Shown here one piece after another: positions 9,494-20,800 of a stretch of DNA of 64,000 nt. Source of the stretch: Prostheceraeus crozeri (lineage: Eukaryota; Platyhelminthes; Polycladida; Euryleptidae); assembly GCA_907163375.1 (NCBI GenBank), contig CAJQUW010003156.1:1-64000 (forward strand). Direction: 5' to 3'. A program made the translations under genes and the position numbers. Each line of letters opens with the position of its first letter. The stretch's first letter is position 1. Below the pieces are notes generated by a model. That model did not search any database and had not been told where the DNA came from. It worked only from the letters and a program-made list of their open reading frames with translations.

Positions 9494-11571
9494 GTAAGTT
9501 TTAGTTGGCGATGCTGTCTTTTTATCATCATAATCTGATCATAGGCATACCGTTAATTTAATAACCTGGATATTGCTAAAAATTCAATATTTATGCGGTT
9601 CAAATGCAATCCGTCGATTTTAAAGATTCAAAAACATAATGAAACCCTGATTTTGATCTTATTGTAAACGCGCCCCGAATGTAAAACGTAACTTGGCTTA
9701 AAAATATTCTTGTATTCAATCTTAAAAAAAGAATTACAGACGGAAACGGTAGCCGAAAATGAGATGAAAAATATATACACTAAATACAAAATTAGCATAG
9801 GCCTAAATCAGGTAAACTTACTAATCTGTTAGTGGGCTGTCCACGAATTTCTAACTTACGAGTATGACATTCAATTTGTCTGGATTTGATGTACATCTAT
9901 TTCAAAACTACATCAAGCTATAACAACGAAGTATGGATTTGAAGTTATTTTACTAATAAGTCTTCATATAAAGCAAATACAAAACGATTATCCTAGTAAT
10001 CCGATCTATGTTAATAGTATCTTTTAACAAGAATCAAAGTTATTAGCTAGCAGATATCTCATGATTATCAAATACTAACACTTATCAATATCATTTTGAT
10101 AATTTTTCATTGTCCGATAATGTTAGAGATTCGAGACTAGGCATCTGTTGTTGAGATATGTGTTATCATATGCGCATTTTTACCTACGAAGCGTTTATTG
10201 AAAAAATGAATCTTTATTTTTGATAGTCTTTCTGAGAATAGGCATTGTCTGTTGAGATATTCGTTATCATACGTGTCAATTTTACCTACAGGTTTATGAA
10301 AAAATGAATTATATTTTTGAACGAAACATGCCTTACACTCAAATTAATTAGGCATATTCATGAGTACGGGACGGTACTTAATAATAATGTAGGCTAAATA
10401 CATCACAGTATCCAGTTAATTTTCATTGGAGATATAATTATTCTGTGACTAATAATATAAAACGAGAAGATACAGTAATAGACATATGTAATTTACGTAT
10501 TTCCAAAACGATTATGCATATAATCACACTATCAGTACATATCACAAAAGCCAACGTAAGGAACATCAGCAGGATTCGGGAAATGTTCACGGATGATTAG
10601 TACGCAACAAGAAGGAATCACAATTCGTACACATGGACGTGAAGAATGGCTGAAAATCCAATCAATGAAATTTGCATAATGCATTATGTCTGTAATCTAT
10701 ATTTTGTGGGTTTCGAACACCTGGAGGTAATGATCGGCTGATTCGGTCTCGCGCCATACACATTTGTAAAACTTCCTGATTGAGACAACAAGCTTCGAAA
10801 CCTTCAACCAACGTTACACAAGCTGCTTCTCCGCGACGCTCAGATGCTTCTTTCAATGACCAACAGCAGTTATTTTCTTTGAGATTTGGCATTATCATAC
10901 ATCGACCACACCAACACCAGCTTTCAAGAGGCATCGGAGACATTATGGAAGGAGTATCTTCTTTCCTCGATGAATTTTGACGAACTTGCATTAAATCCAT
11001 CGGTGCACGAGGTTCATGCAGGTACGGAGCAAACCGAAAATGTAAAGGATACAAGCCATAAATAAAAAAACAGTGATTCAAATGACAGATACATTATGGT
11101 TGTGATCTGGAGGTTTCATAAATAAGGAGAAGTACTATACTCTAATTTCCTTCTTATTCATCAGAAAAATAAAATAATAGATTAATCATATTAACACATC
11201 CTTTCACTGGAGCGGTAACGATCACGATAGATAATAATGTTTTTAATTTATTCGGATATTTTTGCAGATATAAAGCTAATAGATAACACTATGTGCTACT
11301 TCTCATTAATGAAAAATAAGTTGTGACTTTAAAATATTTAGCGTTTCAAATAATGTATTATCCAGGGCTGCGGAAGCGAATGGTTTTTATCCGTCCAAGA
11401 AAATGTCTCCTAAAATCGCAAAAGCTACCGAACCGATAACCGACAGCAGAAACCCATAATTATGAGGTACGGTGCATGTACGTACACGTAGTAGACTTGA
11501 TTCATTTATCTCATGAGCATATTTAGTTATTTAGTATAAGTAGATATTAGATAAACCCCAATTTATTTCAG
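9494..11571 (+). other. Intron of the Kolobok transposase
   Basis: Donor GGTAAGT and acceptor ATTTATTTCAG join the GDGR and CDSPG motifs exactly. The ~2.1-kb intron is AT-rich. It contains a near-tandem pair at about 10140-10330 (each copy has TGTTGAGATAT, TTATCATA and TTTTACCTAC, about 100 bp apart). It also holds the antisense P2X7-like gene. Confidence 0.72.
10532..11081 (-). pseudogene. P2X7-like cytoplasmic (ballast-type) zinc domain gene, antisense in the Kolobok intron
   Basis: Read on the - strand from about 11081. The N-terminal part has APYLHEPRAP, similar to the 'PYMFEP' seen in this family. A Cys-rich core follows: WCWCGRCMIMPN, then NNCCWSLKEA, then ACVTLVEGFEACCLN. This order matches the C-terminal ballast domain of vertebrate P2X7 receptors and the large family of invertebrate 'P2X purinoceptor 7-like' proteins that are not ion channels. 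The last part (RIVIPSCCVLIIREHFPNPA, then VPYVGF) also fits the family's ending. One frameshift lies near 10672-10680. There is no membrane segment, so this is not a receptor. It probably travels with the transposon as accessory cargo. Its role is unknown; metal and protein binding is likely. Confidence 0.75.
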
Positions 11572-12283
11572 GTGCGATTCCCCCGGATTTAGCGCCAAGT
11601 ATTGTACTTATTCAGCCATGTGTGCAAAAACTGGTTTGATAGTTGATTTTGAAAATATTGATGTTTCTGAAACTTCGAGCAGCGTTCGAATGGAAAAATT
11701 AGCTTGTGAGCGACTATTGCGTCGCTTGTCTGTTTGTTTGGATGATATTTACGCTATTTCAACAGATCGCCACACAGGTATTCGCAAGTTGATAGAAAAA
11801 GATTTTTCATCCATTCGTCATGAGTTTGACCCTTGGCATATAGCCAAAAGTCTTAAAAAGCGACTTCACATGGCAGCGTCATCATCCGATTGCGAAGATA
11901 TTGCTTTGTGGACGAAATCGATTTGTAACCACCTGTGGTGGTCCGCCGCCTCTTGTGATAGACATCGTGATGTTTTGATCGAAAAATTTCAGTCGATCAG
12001 TAAACATATAGCCAATGTTCATGAATGGTCGACAGGACAATATTTCTTGAAGTGTGCTCAAGAGCCGTTGGAGGAGGATCGACTTTGGTTAGACCCTAAC
12101 TCTAAAGCTTTCCAAAAGATTTTCGAAATAGTGATGGACCGAAAATTAGTTAAAGACATTCGACAAATGAGTATGTTCATTCATACGTCAGCTCTGGAGT
12201 GCTTCCATTCTGTACTTCTGAAATATGCTCCTAAAAGACTTCATTTTCGCCAAGATTATTATAGATGTCGTGTCATGTTGGCT
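11572..12283 (+). pseudogene. Kolobok transposase, exon 2 (interrupted by an insertion)
   Basis: Follows the acceptor at 11570-11571 and encodes the catalytic RNase H-like part: CDSPGFSAKYCTY, then ISTDRHTGIRKLIE (acidic residue plus RH), then FDPWHIAKSLKKRL, and later LECFHSVLLKYAPKR. These are recurrent Kolobok motifs. The frame ends at MLA where the Chapaev-like element starts. It resumes at 17281 with IMDHNFNIGSQS, the position at which other Kolobok transposases have 'LA.LDHN.N'. Downstream of that point (to ~17430) the frame carries two in-frame stops. The insertion and these stops make the gene dead. Confidence 0.8.
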
Positions 12284-13970
12284 CACGGTGGTCCTAAATA
12301 GCCGACTAACAAAAAAATTACAACAGACATAAATGATACACCATTCGAAAGTTTGTCGATAGTGAAAACTCATGAGGGCAAAATAAAAAAAATCTGTCGA
12401 TATCTTTATGAGTAGTATCACAAAACGTATTTTTTGTATTTCTATAGCAATAAATCATCGTTTTAGCTGATTCTACAACTGAAATTCTGATCGAAATAGG
12501 GATCAATGAAGCAATATAGGCCGTTTTATTTTTATTATAGAAGAACAGAGCTATCAAAACCTTTCAACCATTCTTATGTAGTACTATATTTTATAAGTAG
12601 TGAGTTTAGGACATATAATTATTTTTACCAAAAAGAATAATTTTTACCATATCTATAGTTTCGTTGCAGTCTACAATCATTATTAACTAGGCAAAACTAT
12701 CTATACGATATAATAACTATACAATATACCAACTACACAAATCACACTATACAAAACTATCTATACGATATAATAACTATACAATATACTAACTACACAA
12801 ATCACACTATACAAAACTATCTATACGATATAATAACTATACAATATACTAACTACACAAAATTGGTTTTTTATCACTATCTCAGAAAATGACATCATTC
12901 ATGGGTTGATTTTTTATAGGCCATATTCCCTTTTCCCTTATTTTTCCGTTTCATTCATCTTTCATTTTGCAAAACAATCGAATTGATTAAAAACTATGCG
13001 TTATGTTATAACAAGAAATTTACCGAAACGAAAGCTTTAGCCTAACATACATGCAATATTGTAAACTTATAAATGAGATGAGTTGTATTCTTGTACAGTT
13101 CGGAGTAGACGATCATTGAATCTTTCATGCGATTGTGGTACTTTATATCTTTGCCAGTGCTTATCGAAATCAGAATGAACTGATTCAAATTCCTGTTCCG
13201 ACCAAAGTCCCAAGTCCTGATTGCTTCAAATCACAAAACTCACTGACATGAAAAAAATCGAGTGAATTTTAGGAGTCGGTCGCAGACGAAGAACTTCAAA
13301 ATTTTCACGGAAGGTAGAGATCCTGTCTTTGTAGTCATCACGAAGACACTGGCCGAAACAGCCGACGACAACGTCATTAAATGACCGGAAAGCTGCCACG
13401 AAGGCCTCCTTTTCGATATTTAGACTTGATGGCCACTCAATCACCTCAGGCCATTTCTTCTCCAAGTTCGAATAGAGAAAGTTAACTGTTCCAAGCATGA
13501 GGTGCAGTTCTGGAGGTGGCAATATATCCAAAACGTGTGTGTTATCTGAATACTTGAACATCGGCGCGTGCACACAATTTCCATAATCTTTCGCCTTGGC
13601 AGATCCTCTCTCCAATTCGACGAATTGCCAGTACTGGGCACGAATAGACCCCAAAGTACGAAGATTGCCTTGACAAAATAAATTATCCTTTCGTGAATCA
13701 CACCAAGTACAGGATGAAGGCATGAGTGGGAATAAGTCCAACAACAATATTTTCCAACTTGAGATCCATACAGAATGTGTAAGGAGGTTAAAATCTCGGG
13801 AGTCGTGATTTTCAGTTAATTCAACAATATGAGGACATTTCGGTAAGATTCCTGTGCCTCAGGAACAATTGCTTGTATGAACAACTTGTTTTACGCTTGT
13901 GTCCTTGAGACTTTTGGTGCAACACCTTCGGAGAGTTTACTTTGGTCGGCGTCATGGAATCACGGTGATC
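12284..13970 (-). repeat. Left arm of a giant inverted repeat (3' half of the Chapaev-like element, inverted)
   Basis: Nearly identical, in reverse complement, to 15637-17276. It carries a second copy of the transposase C-terminal half on the - strand: a frame at 13226-13747 with SCTWCDSRKDNLFCQG, ILPPPELHLMLGTVNFLY and FRSFNDVVVGC, then the HFDFDKHW-type end further left around 13090-13220. Small indels and single changes separate the arms. The inner boundary is sharp at 13970, where GGAATCACGGTGATC ends. The homology runs outward to the very end of the element. Confidence 0.85.
12691..12860. repeat. 60-bp tandem repeat, about 2.8 copies
   Basis: The unit ACTATCTATACGATATAATA... recurs with an exact 60-base period (starts at 12691, 12751 and 12811). 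The corresponding place in the right arm (about 16753-16862) has two units. The array therefore changed copy number after the arms formed, or differed before. It is too short and uniform, and has no spacers, to be a CRISPR array. Confidence 0.88.
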
Positions 13971-14520
13971 ATTATTATGGAAAAACAGACTGATCGAACC
14001 TTTCAACCACTCTTAGAAGTACCATATTTTATAAGTAGTGGAGTTTAAGATATTGAAATAAATTTACCAAAAAGAATATAATTATATCATAATGTCACCT
14101 AAAATTCAACTTAAATTGCTTTCGTTGTAAATTAGTAGCATTTAAGCAAGTAAGCCAAGAGATAATTATGATCAGAAATCATAAATAATTACCTTTTCCC
14201 TATTTTAATTATCGACTTCTTCAATTTGCGATAAGCTTTCTCGCGCTTTTACATACGTCAAATGCATTTCTGTACATAGCATACGATGTGTATGTATATT
14301 GGCAACTGTTGCTTGAATCAACAAAGTAATGTGCGGAAATCGATACATGTCTATAGTATTTTCGACTTCTGAATGGGCATTCCAGTATAGACTTCTCGTT
14401 TTGACAAGTACGTGTTGAACACAAATATAACTGCAGTATGTATGTAGCTTCACTGATCGATAAAATTCAAATTTCTAATTTGATTTTATTCTTATACATA
14501 TAGCTGGTTCTCTTCAATTA
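13971..14520. other. Start of the unique middle of the Chapaev-like element
   Basis: Bases 13971-14110 repeat 12531-12670 in direct orientation (TTTCAACC, then TATTTTATAAGTAGTG, then TTTACCAAAAAGAATA). This is probably the element's original 5' subterminal region, kept when the left end was replaced by an inverted 3' half. The remainder to 14520 is non-coding AT-rich sequence; I see no gene. Confidence 0.55.
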
Positions 14521-14559
14521 TCATCACAACGTTGTGTTCAACAACATGCCCACGCATGC

Positions 14560-16607
14560 TAGATCACACAATGACTGCAGAGCATGTGTATGTTTATTAT
14601 GTTTTTCAAAGACAAATTTTGTCTTTAAATTTTTCCTAAGGTTATGAGAAATATGTCCTTTGCCATACGAGAAATTATTCAACGCTCCATTATCAATATT
14701 GACTTCGACGACGAACGCTATCCAACGGCACTGTGCAGTAATTGTTACACTATCGTTTGCGAGTACAGAAGAGGCGACTTCACTCACAAGATCAAATTGT
14801 TCGATTTTTCAAAGCTGAAACGAATAATGACAAGAACTACTGACAAATGCACTTGCTTACTGTGTGATATTGCGAGAGCATCGACGAGTAAGAACTTTGG
14901 ATTGTCCAACTCTACTGTTGAAAAGAAGAAGCCTCGACCATTGCCTACTAACTCTTGTGACTCTAGTCCATCATCGATTACTTTATGAACCATCTGCATC
15001 TCAGAATTTGCCAGGGGTAAGCCCCACCTTTGTACCCAGAGCCAGCGGCAAAAGAATCTGCTATCTTTTGCGTCTAGTACAGGTCCCAACAACGGCGATT
15101 CATCTTCCGGAGAAAAGTTAGCTTCAAACAATTATTCGAGGCAAGATTCAAAAGTGTGAAGTGAATGATGATTCCTCTACCTTGTCGGCTGAAAGAGGAA
15201 GACCATTATCCATTTCCGTCTCCGATATCAGAAGACTTCCACAGAAAAAGATGACAGCAGAGGACTTCCACAAAATTCAGAGTGACTTGCATTTGTCAAC
15301 AAATCAAACAAGACTCTTGGAAAGCATATTCGATCTGCATTGGACGCGAAAAGTGACAGAACCATTCATTAGAGAAACTCTCCAGCTGAAGGCTCATGAA
15401 CTTGACAGTTACTTTCTTTATGAGATTCGTGATTTTGACGTCGTTTCCTCAACCAAATGGCCAACAGCATCCGTTGTTCCGGTTATTTATTGTTGTGATG
15501 TGAGCACACTGACAGATCGCATTGCATCGCATCGAAAATTTTCCGAGAATAATTTTGAATCGATCATTGGGAATCGATTCCGGTGGTGGATTTCTTAAGA
15601 TTTGTTTTGACTGTCCGTTTGTCATCATCGTCCTCCGATCACCGTGATTCCATGACGCTGACCAGAAGTAAACTCTCCGAAGGTGTTGCACCAAAAGTCT
15701 CAAGGACACAAGCGTAAACAAGTTGTTCAATTCATAATAGCAATTGTTCCTGAGGCACAGGAATCTTACCGAAATGTCCTCATATTGTGGAATTTACTGA
15801 AATTCACGACGCCCGAGATTTTACCTCCTTACACATTCTGTATGGATCTCAAGTTTGGAAAATATTGTTGTTGGACTTATGTCCCATCATGCCTTCATCC
15901 CTGTACGTGGTGTGATTCACGAAAGGATAATTTATTTTGTCAAGGCAATCTTCGTACTTTGGGGTCTATTCGTGCCAGTACTGGCAATTCGTCGAATTGG
16001 AGAGAGGATCTGCCAAGGCGAAAGATTATGGAAATTGTGTGCACGCGCCGATGTTCAAGTATTCAGATAACACACACGTTTTGGATATATTGCCACCTCC
16101 AGAACTGCACCTCATGCTTGGAACAGTTAACTTTCTCTATTCGAACTTGGAGAAGAAATGGCCTGAGGTGATTGAGTGGCCATCAAGTCTAAATATCGAA
16201 AAGGAGGCCTTCGTGGCAGCTTTCCGGTCATTTAATGACGTTGTCGTCGGCTGTTTCGGCCAGTGTCTTCGTGATGACTACAAAGACAGGATCTCTACCT
16301 TCCGTGAAAATTTTGAAGTTCTTCGTCTGCGACCGACTCCTAAAATTCACTCGATTTTTTTTCATGTCAGTGTGTTTTGTGATTTGAAGCAATCAGGACT
16401 TGGGACTTGGTCGGGAAACAGGCCTTTGAATCAGTTCATTCTGATTTCGATAAGCACTGGCAAGATATAAAGTACCATAATCGCATGAAAGATTCAATGA
16501 TCGTCTACTCCGAACTGTACAAGAATACAACTCATCTCATTTATAAGTTTACAATATTGCATGTATGTTATGCTAAAGCTTTCGTTTCGGTAAATTTCTT
16601 GTTATAA
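14560..16607 (+). pseudogene. Chapaev-like transposase with RAG1-N-terminal-like domain (N-RAG-TP type)
   Basis: N-terminus: CVCLLCFSKTNFVFKF at about 14585-14640, then after one frameshift IREIIQRSIINIDF, YPTALCSNCYTIVCEY and DKCTCLLCDIARAS. Spacing and residues resemble the RAG1 N-terminal region (Cys pair, 'HPTEFCHNC', then 'CDICNTAR'). The middle at 15161-15598 has LRLSTNQTRLLESIFDLHW-like helices (TNQTRLLESIFDLHWTRK). Around 15690-16470 comes the transposase core: VPEAQESYRNVLILWNLL, MDLKFGK, HPCTWCDSRKDNLF, PPPELHLMLGTVNFLY and FRSFNDVVVG. The end at 16407-16607 has FESVHSDFDKHW. Several frameshifts separate these pieces, so it is a decayed gene. I infer RNase H-fold chemistry; I did not assign all catalytic residues. 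Confidence 0.62.
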
Positions 16608-17276
16608 CATAACGCATAGTTTTTAATCAATTCGATTGTTTTGCAAAATGAAAGATGAATGAAACGGAAAAATAAGGGAAAAGGGAATATGGCCTATAAA
16701 AAATCAACCATGAATATGTCATTTTCTGAGATAGTGATAAAAAACCAATTTTGTGTAGTTAGTATATTGTATAGTTATTTATAATCGTATAGATAGTTTT
16801 TGTGATAGTGTGATTTGTGTAGTTGGTATATTGTATAGTTATTATATCGTATAGATAGTTTTGCCTAGTTAATAATGATTGTAGACTGCAACGAAACTAT
16901 AGATATGGTAAAAATTATTCTTTTTGGTAAAAATAATTATATGTCCTAAACTCACTACTTATAAAATATAGTACTACATAGAATGGTTGAAAGGTTTTGA
17001 TAGCTCTTTTCTTCTATAATAAAAATAAAACGGCCTATATTGCTTCATTGATCCCCCACTATTTCGATCAGAATTTCAGTTGTAGAATCAGCTAAAACGA
17101 TGATTTATTGCTATAGAAATACAAAAATACGTTTTGTGATACTATCATAAAGATATCGACAGATTTTTTTTATTTTGCCCTCATGAGTTTTCACTATCGA
17201 TAAACTTTCGAATGAATGGTGTATCATTTATGTCTGTTGTAATTTTTTGTTAATCGGCTATTTTAGGACCACCGTG
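15637..17276 (+). repeat. Right arm of the giant inverted repeat
   Basis: Reverse-complement partner of 12284-13970. It begins at GATCACCGTGATTCCATGAC and runs to the element's right end CACCGTG. It contains the second half of the transposase, the two-unit version of the 60-bp tandem repeat, and the terminal sequence. With a 1.67-kb loop this could fold into a very long hairpin as single strand or transcript. Confidence 0.85.
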
Positions 17277-17826
17277 GGCTATTATGGATCATAATTTCAA
17301 TATCGGTAGCCAAAGTCACGAAATTCAAGAGAATGAATGCCGGAAGTCAACAGAAACGATGGATTAGAAGGCGTATTTCTGAAACCAAAAGACATTCAAG
17401 TGGCGACAGGCAATATTTTTAGAAGTCCTACGCTTGCGTATATTACATTCGGGATCGGGTATTGTCTGAGCTTGGATGCAAGTGAACAGTAAGTCTATTG
17501 CAAAATGAGTCTGCTGCTGTAATAATAGATGTTCATTGATTCACTTGATAAGTGTTTTCATACTTCATTGTCATTTTCACTGCTTATCAAAATATACTAA
17601 TTCGAATACGAGTATATTAGGTTAATTTCATGTTATTACGTTATGTGTTATATCTATTGCCAACATTAACAGTTAAGCCTGGTTCACATTCACATTGAAC
17701 ATCGTAGACTTTCGACAATGATTTTGTCAATAGTGTCAATAAGATTTTTCGACGCAAGCGTCGAACTTCGGGTAATGTGAATCCGAATTTAGAATCATAT
17801 AAGAATCATAATAGGTTTTGAAGGAC

Positions 17827-20800
17827 TAAAGGGTGATTCTCACAAATTATACAAAATCGATGGCCCGAATTTATAAAAGGAGATCTAAGCGATAGATAAT
17901 GGTACCTATTAATGCATCCGGAGCTTCATGAGACATCCATGAATGTATCCCTGCCACATCAAGGGTCAATTTTGTATTAAAATTGAATAGCACCCAAATG
18001 TAAATCAATAATCCCTAAAATCATTGAAATAATCCTGTCCCAAAATTGATAGTCTCATATTTCAATGATTCTTTCTACCATAATATGGTTTCCAGCTGAA
18101 AGAATCTTGGTTTGTTATCACAATTACATCTTATTTCAGACATCTATCTTGAGTTTAGGTGGAAAACAATATTCCATCCCAATTTTAGGACCCAGCATAT
18201 ACCTGTCCCAGGAATTTTGTGTAACTCGTTCGATGCATAGTTAGTGATACTTTTGTGAATTTTTCTCTTTGCATTCTATGTTTCAGAACATATAATGAGC
18301 ACGCCACAAAATATTATCATAGGCTATGTGTGCATCAGAAATACAGGAGATATTCTTGTGGCATTAATGATTTGTATGATATCGGATCATATACATAACC
18401 ATCTTTTTTTAAGTGAGCAGAGAAAACGTAACTCGGTCGATGCACAATCTGTCGCAGAGTTGGAGGTAAGAATAGTTCAATCAGCTTGTGCTTAAGAAAG
18501 CACCCTAGGTATGTATAACAATCACATATTAATTTTCTCCGAAACCTCTTCAGCTTTGGAAGAAGACTCTAAAGATACCACAAAATGTAACTCGTTCGAT
18601 GCGTGACTCGTTCGATGCAAGTGCATCGAACGAGTTACAAGATGCATCGACCGAGTTACGCGCGAAATTCAGATTTACTATTTTGTCTTTTATTCAACAT
18701 GATATGACTCACATCATGTCCCGACTGTGTGATGAACAATGACTCAATCATATTGCTTACCATTGCCAGGTGTCGGGTCGCATAGATATCCACAGAATGT
18801 CCATTTGATTGCGAGTCAACGCTCTCTTACGTTCGTGTCAGTATTTTGAATAGTCAAAGGAATACCTATGCCTGTTTCTGCGTGGCAACAATTGTCAGCG
18901 AGATAAGATATCGGAACGTTTCGACATTGAAATATATTCTTCATTCGTCGTCTGTGTCAACGTCAACGAACAGTTAAACTCATTTTGATCGGAAACTGAG
19001 GAAGCAACGGTAAGTGTTAACATCTGGTTTTCTGTTTTGTTAAGAATCGAAGAGAATCATGTCTACACGCTATAATGCTGAAACAGAAAAGCCAACCATT
19101 GTATAATTATAGATTTCCTTAGTAAAAGAGATGTATCATACTCTTACATGTAGGCAAATCGATATGTGCCTTAGAGTCACTGGTAGATTGCCGATAGACA
19201 GACCCATACATAAAGATGCTCCGAGAACAAATGACAGTTCAATTTCTTTCCGCTCTAACGTTTTGCTCTCGAACACTTGTTTCAGTCGGACCAAATTTTT
19301 GGTGTCAATCTTATCAATGTAGTTCCGCCGCGCGCTTAACCCGATTCTTGGGGGTGGGTAGGAGCTTCTCCACACCTCTCTCCCCCCAAGGTTAGCTGAC
19401 ATGTCCCCGCCCCCCCCCCTAGATTTAAAAAATATTTAAATCTTCAGCCCCCCCTCACACTTACCTGATGCTTTTTATCAATGAAAATGTTGAAACAATG
19501 AAAGCGTCATTCTAATTCTGAAATCTCGTTAATATTCAGGAATGATGCTTTCATTTAGATAGTTTCTCTACCACTAGATTCTATAGGCTACAACCATCCA
19601 GTCCAGGCTGGATTAAACGCGCGTTTTTAAAGAAACATATTAGGGCTCGAAGCAACAAATAAATTAAGAATATTCATAATCAAACTTCCCATATATATTT
19701 CGGCTTATGTTGGTCTGATACTCAAAGAGATTTGGAAGAAGAAATTAGATGGAAAAAAACTCGGTGCTAACTCACTATTTAACTATTTTAGTTGGTACTT
19801 CTATCTCACGATTTCAGATGGCGTCTCGCAAAGCTAATAAATAATGCAGGCCTATTTCAAGATACTGGTACTGTACGTCAAATAAATGGACTGATAAATC
19901 TTTGTCTATATGTCATCAGCATGCCTCTGGTGTTGACCATGTGTTAAGTGAGCAGAACAAATTGGTAACCACTTAAGCTAACACCATTTAGTAGCTTTTT
20001 ACCATTTAGGTGTTGTAGCTCTTTCAGGCGCTTATAAGCTTATATGAAGCAAATGATAATTTTTAACCGAGACCAGTATTAAGATTTTGAATAAACATAA
20101 TTAAAAGTTCTTAACATTTCGCACTTAGGATTGTTCACGAGGTGAAATGGAATTGGTACGAAGATATTGTGTATTTATTTTGTATATGCTTTTAATGTAA
20201 TGCTTTGGGCATCTTTTAGGACACATCTCTTCGATAAAACAGTAGGCCTATATTGTGAATATGTAGGCATATTACTACAATAACTCCTACCTTTTACAGA
20301 ATGACACGAAAGCTTACTCCAGAGCAGTGGCAAAGACAACGAGAAAGGGACCGAGAATATCGGTGGAGGAAACCGGCTTCCGGAGATCTGGCCTACTTGG
20401 AGAAGAAACGAGCAATCGATAGGAGATCCATTGCAACACACAAAGACCGTCAAGATTCTTGAGCAAAGCGAAAATTTCTACGCGATAGAAACCTGTACAT
20501 GCGCGAATATAGGAAAACCGAAAGATAGAAGCCGAGACGTCATTTTTCGAGCACAGCACTGTCAGTAAATCGACAGCTGTATCTCTTAGAGAGGGGAGCA
20601 AACCTTAAAATAGCAAATAATGCTACAGACTTCGTTCATGCAAAAACAGGATTGCAACATTACTATCGGCCTTGTTTCTGGTGATGATAAGAAACGACAT
20701 GAGATGTGTTGTTGCGGAACGACCGGCTTGTTCCACCCGCTCCGCAAATAATGAGAGTTTCCTTTTGCTGTACTTTGTACGTTGCTTTGTATGTCAATTG

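Larger units (their letters stand above)
12280..17280 (+). mobile_element. Chapaev-like (CMC) transposon with RAG1-like N-terminus, inserted in Kolobok
   Basis: GGCT at 12280-12283 and 17277-17280 is a 4-bp target duplication. The ends read CACGGTGGTCCTAAATAGCC (left) and CACGGTGGTCCTAAAATAGC (right, reverse strand). A 4-bp duplication with CAC termini is the Chapaev signature. Removing 12284-17276 and one GGCT restores the Kolobok frame. The 4993-bp element is rearranged: its left ~1.69 kb (12284-13970) is an inverted copy of its right ~1.64 kb (15637-17276), with a unique middle of 1.67 kb. The transposase resembles the N-RAG-TP transposon proteins described from molluscs. It has frameshifts, so this copy is inactive. 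Confidence 0.75.

Noticed and set aside
12691-12860. Regular 60-bp repeats, possible CRISPR-like array
   Set aside because: Units abut with no unique spacers, and they lie inside an animal transposon.
13226-13747. 173-codon frame on the - strand as an independent gene
   Set aside because: It is the inverted copy of the Chapaev-like transposase C-terminal half, within the palindrome arm.
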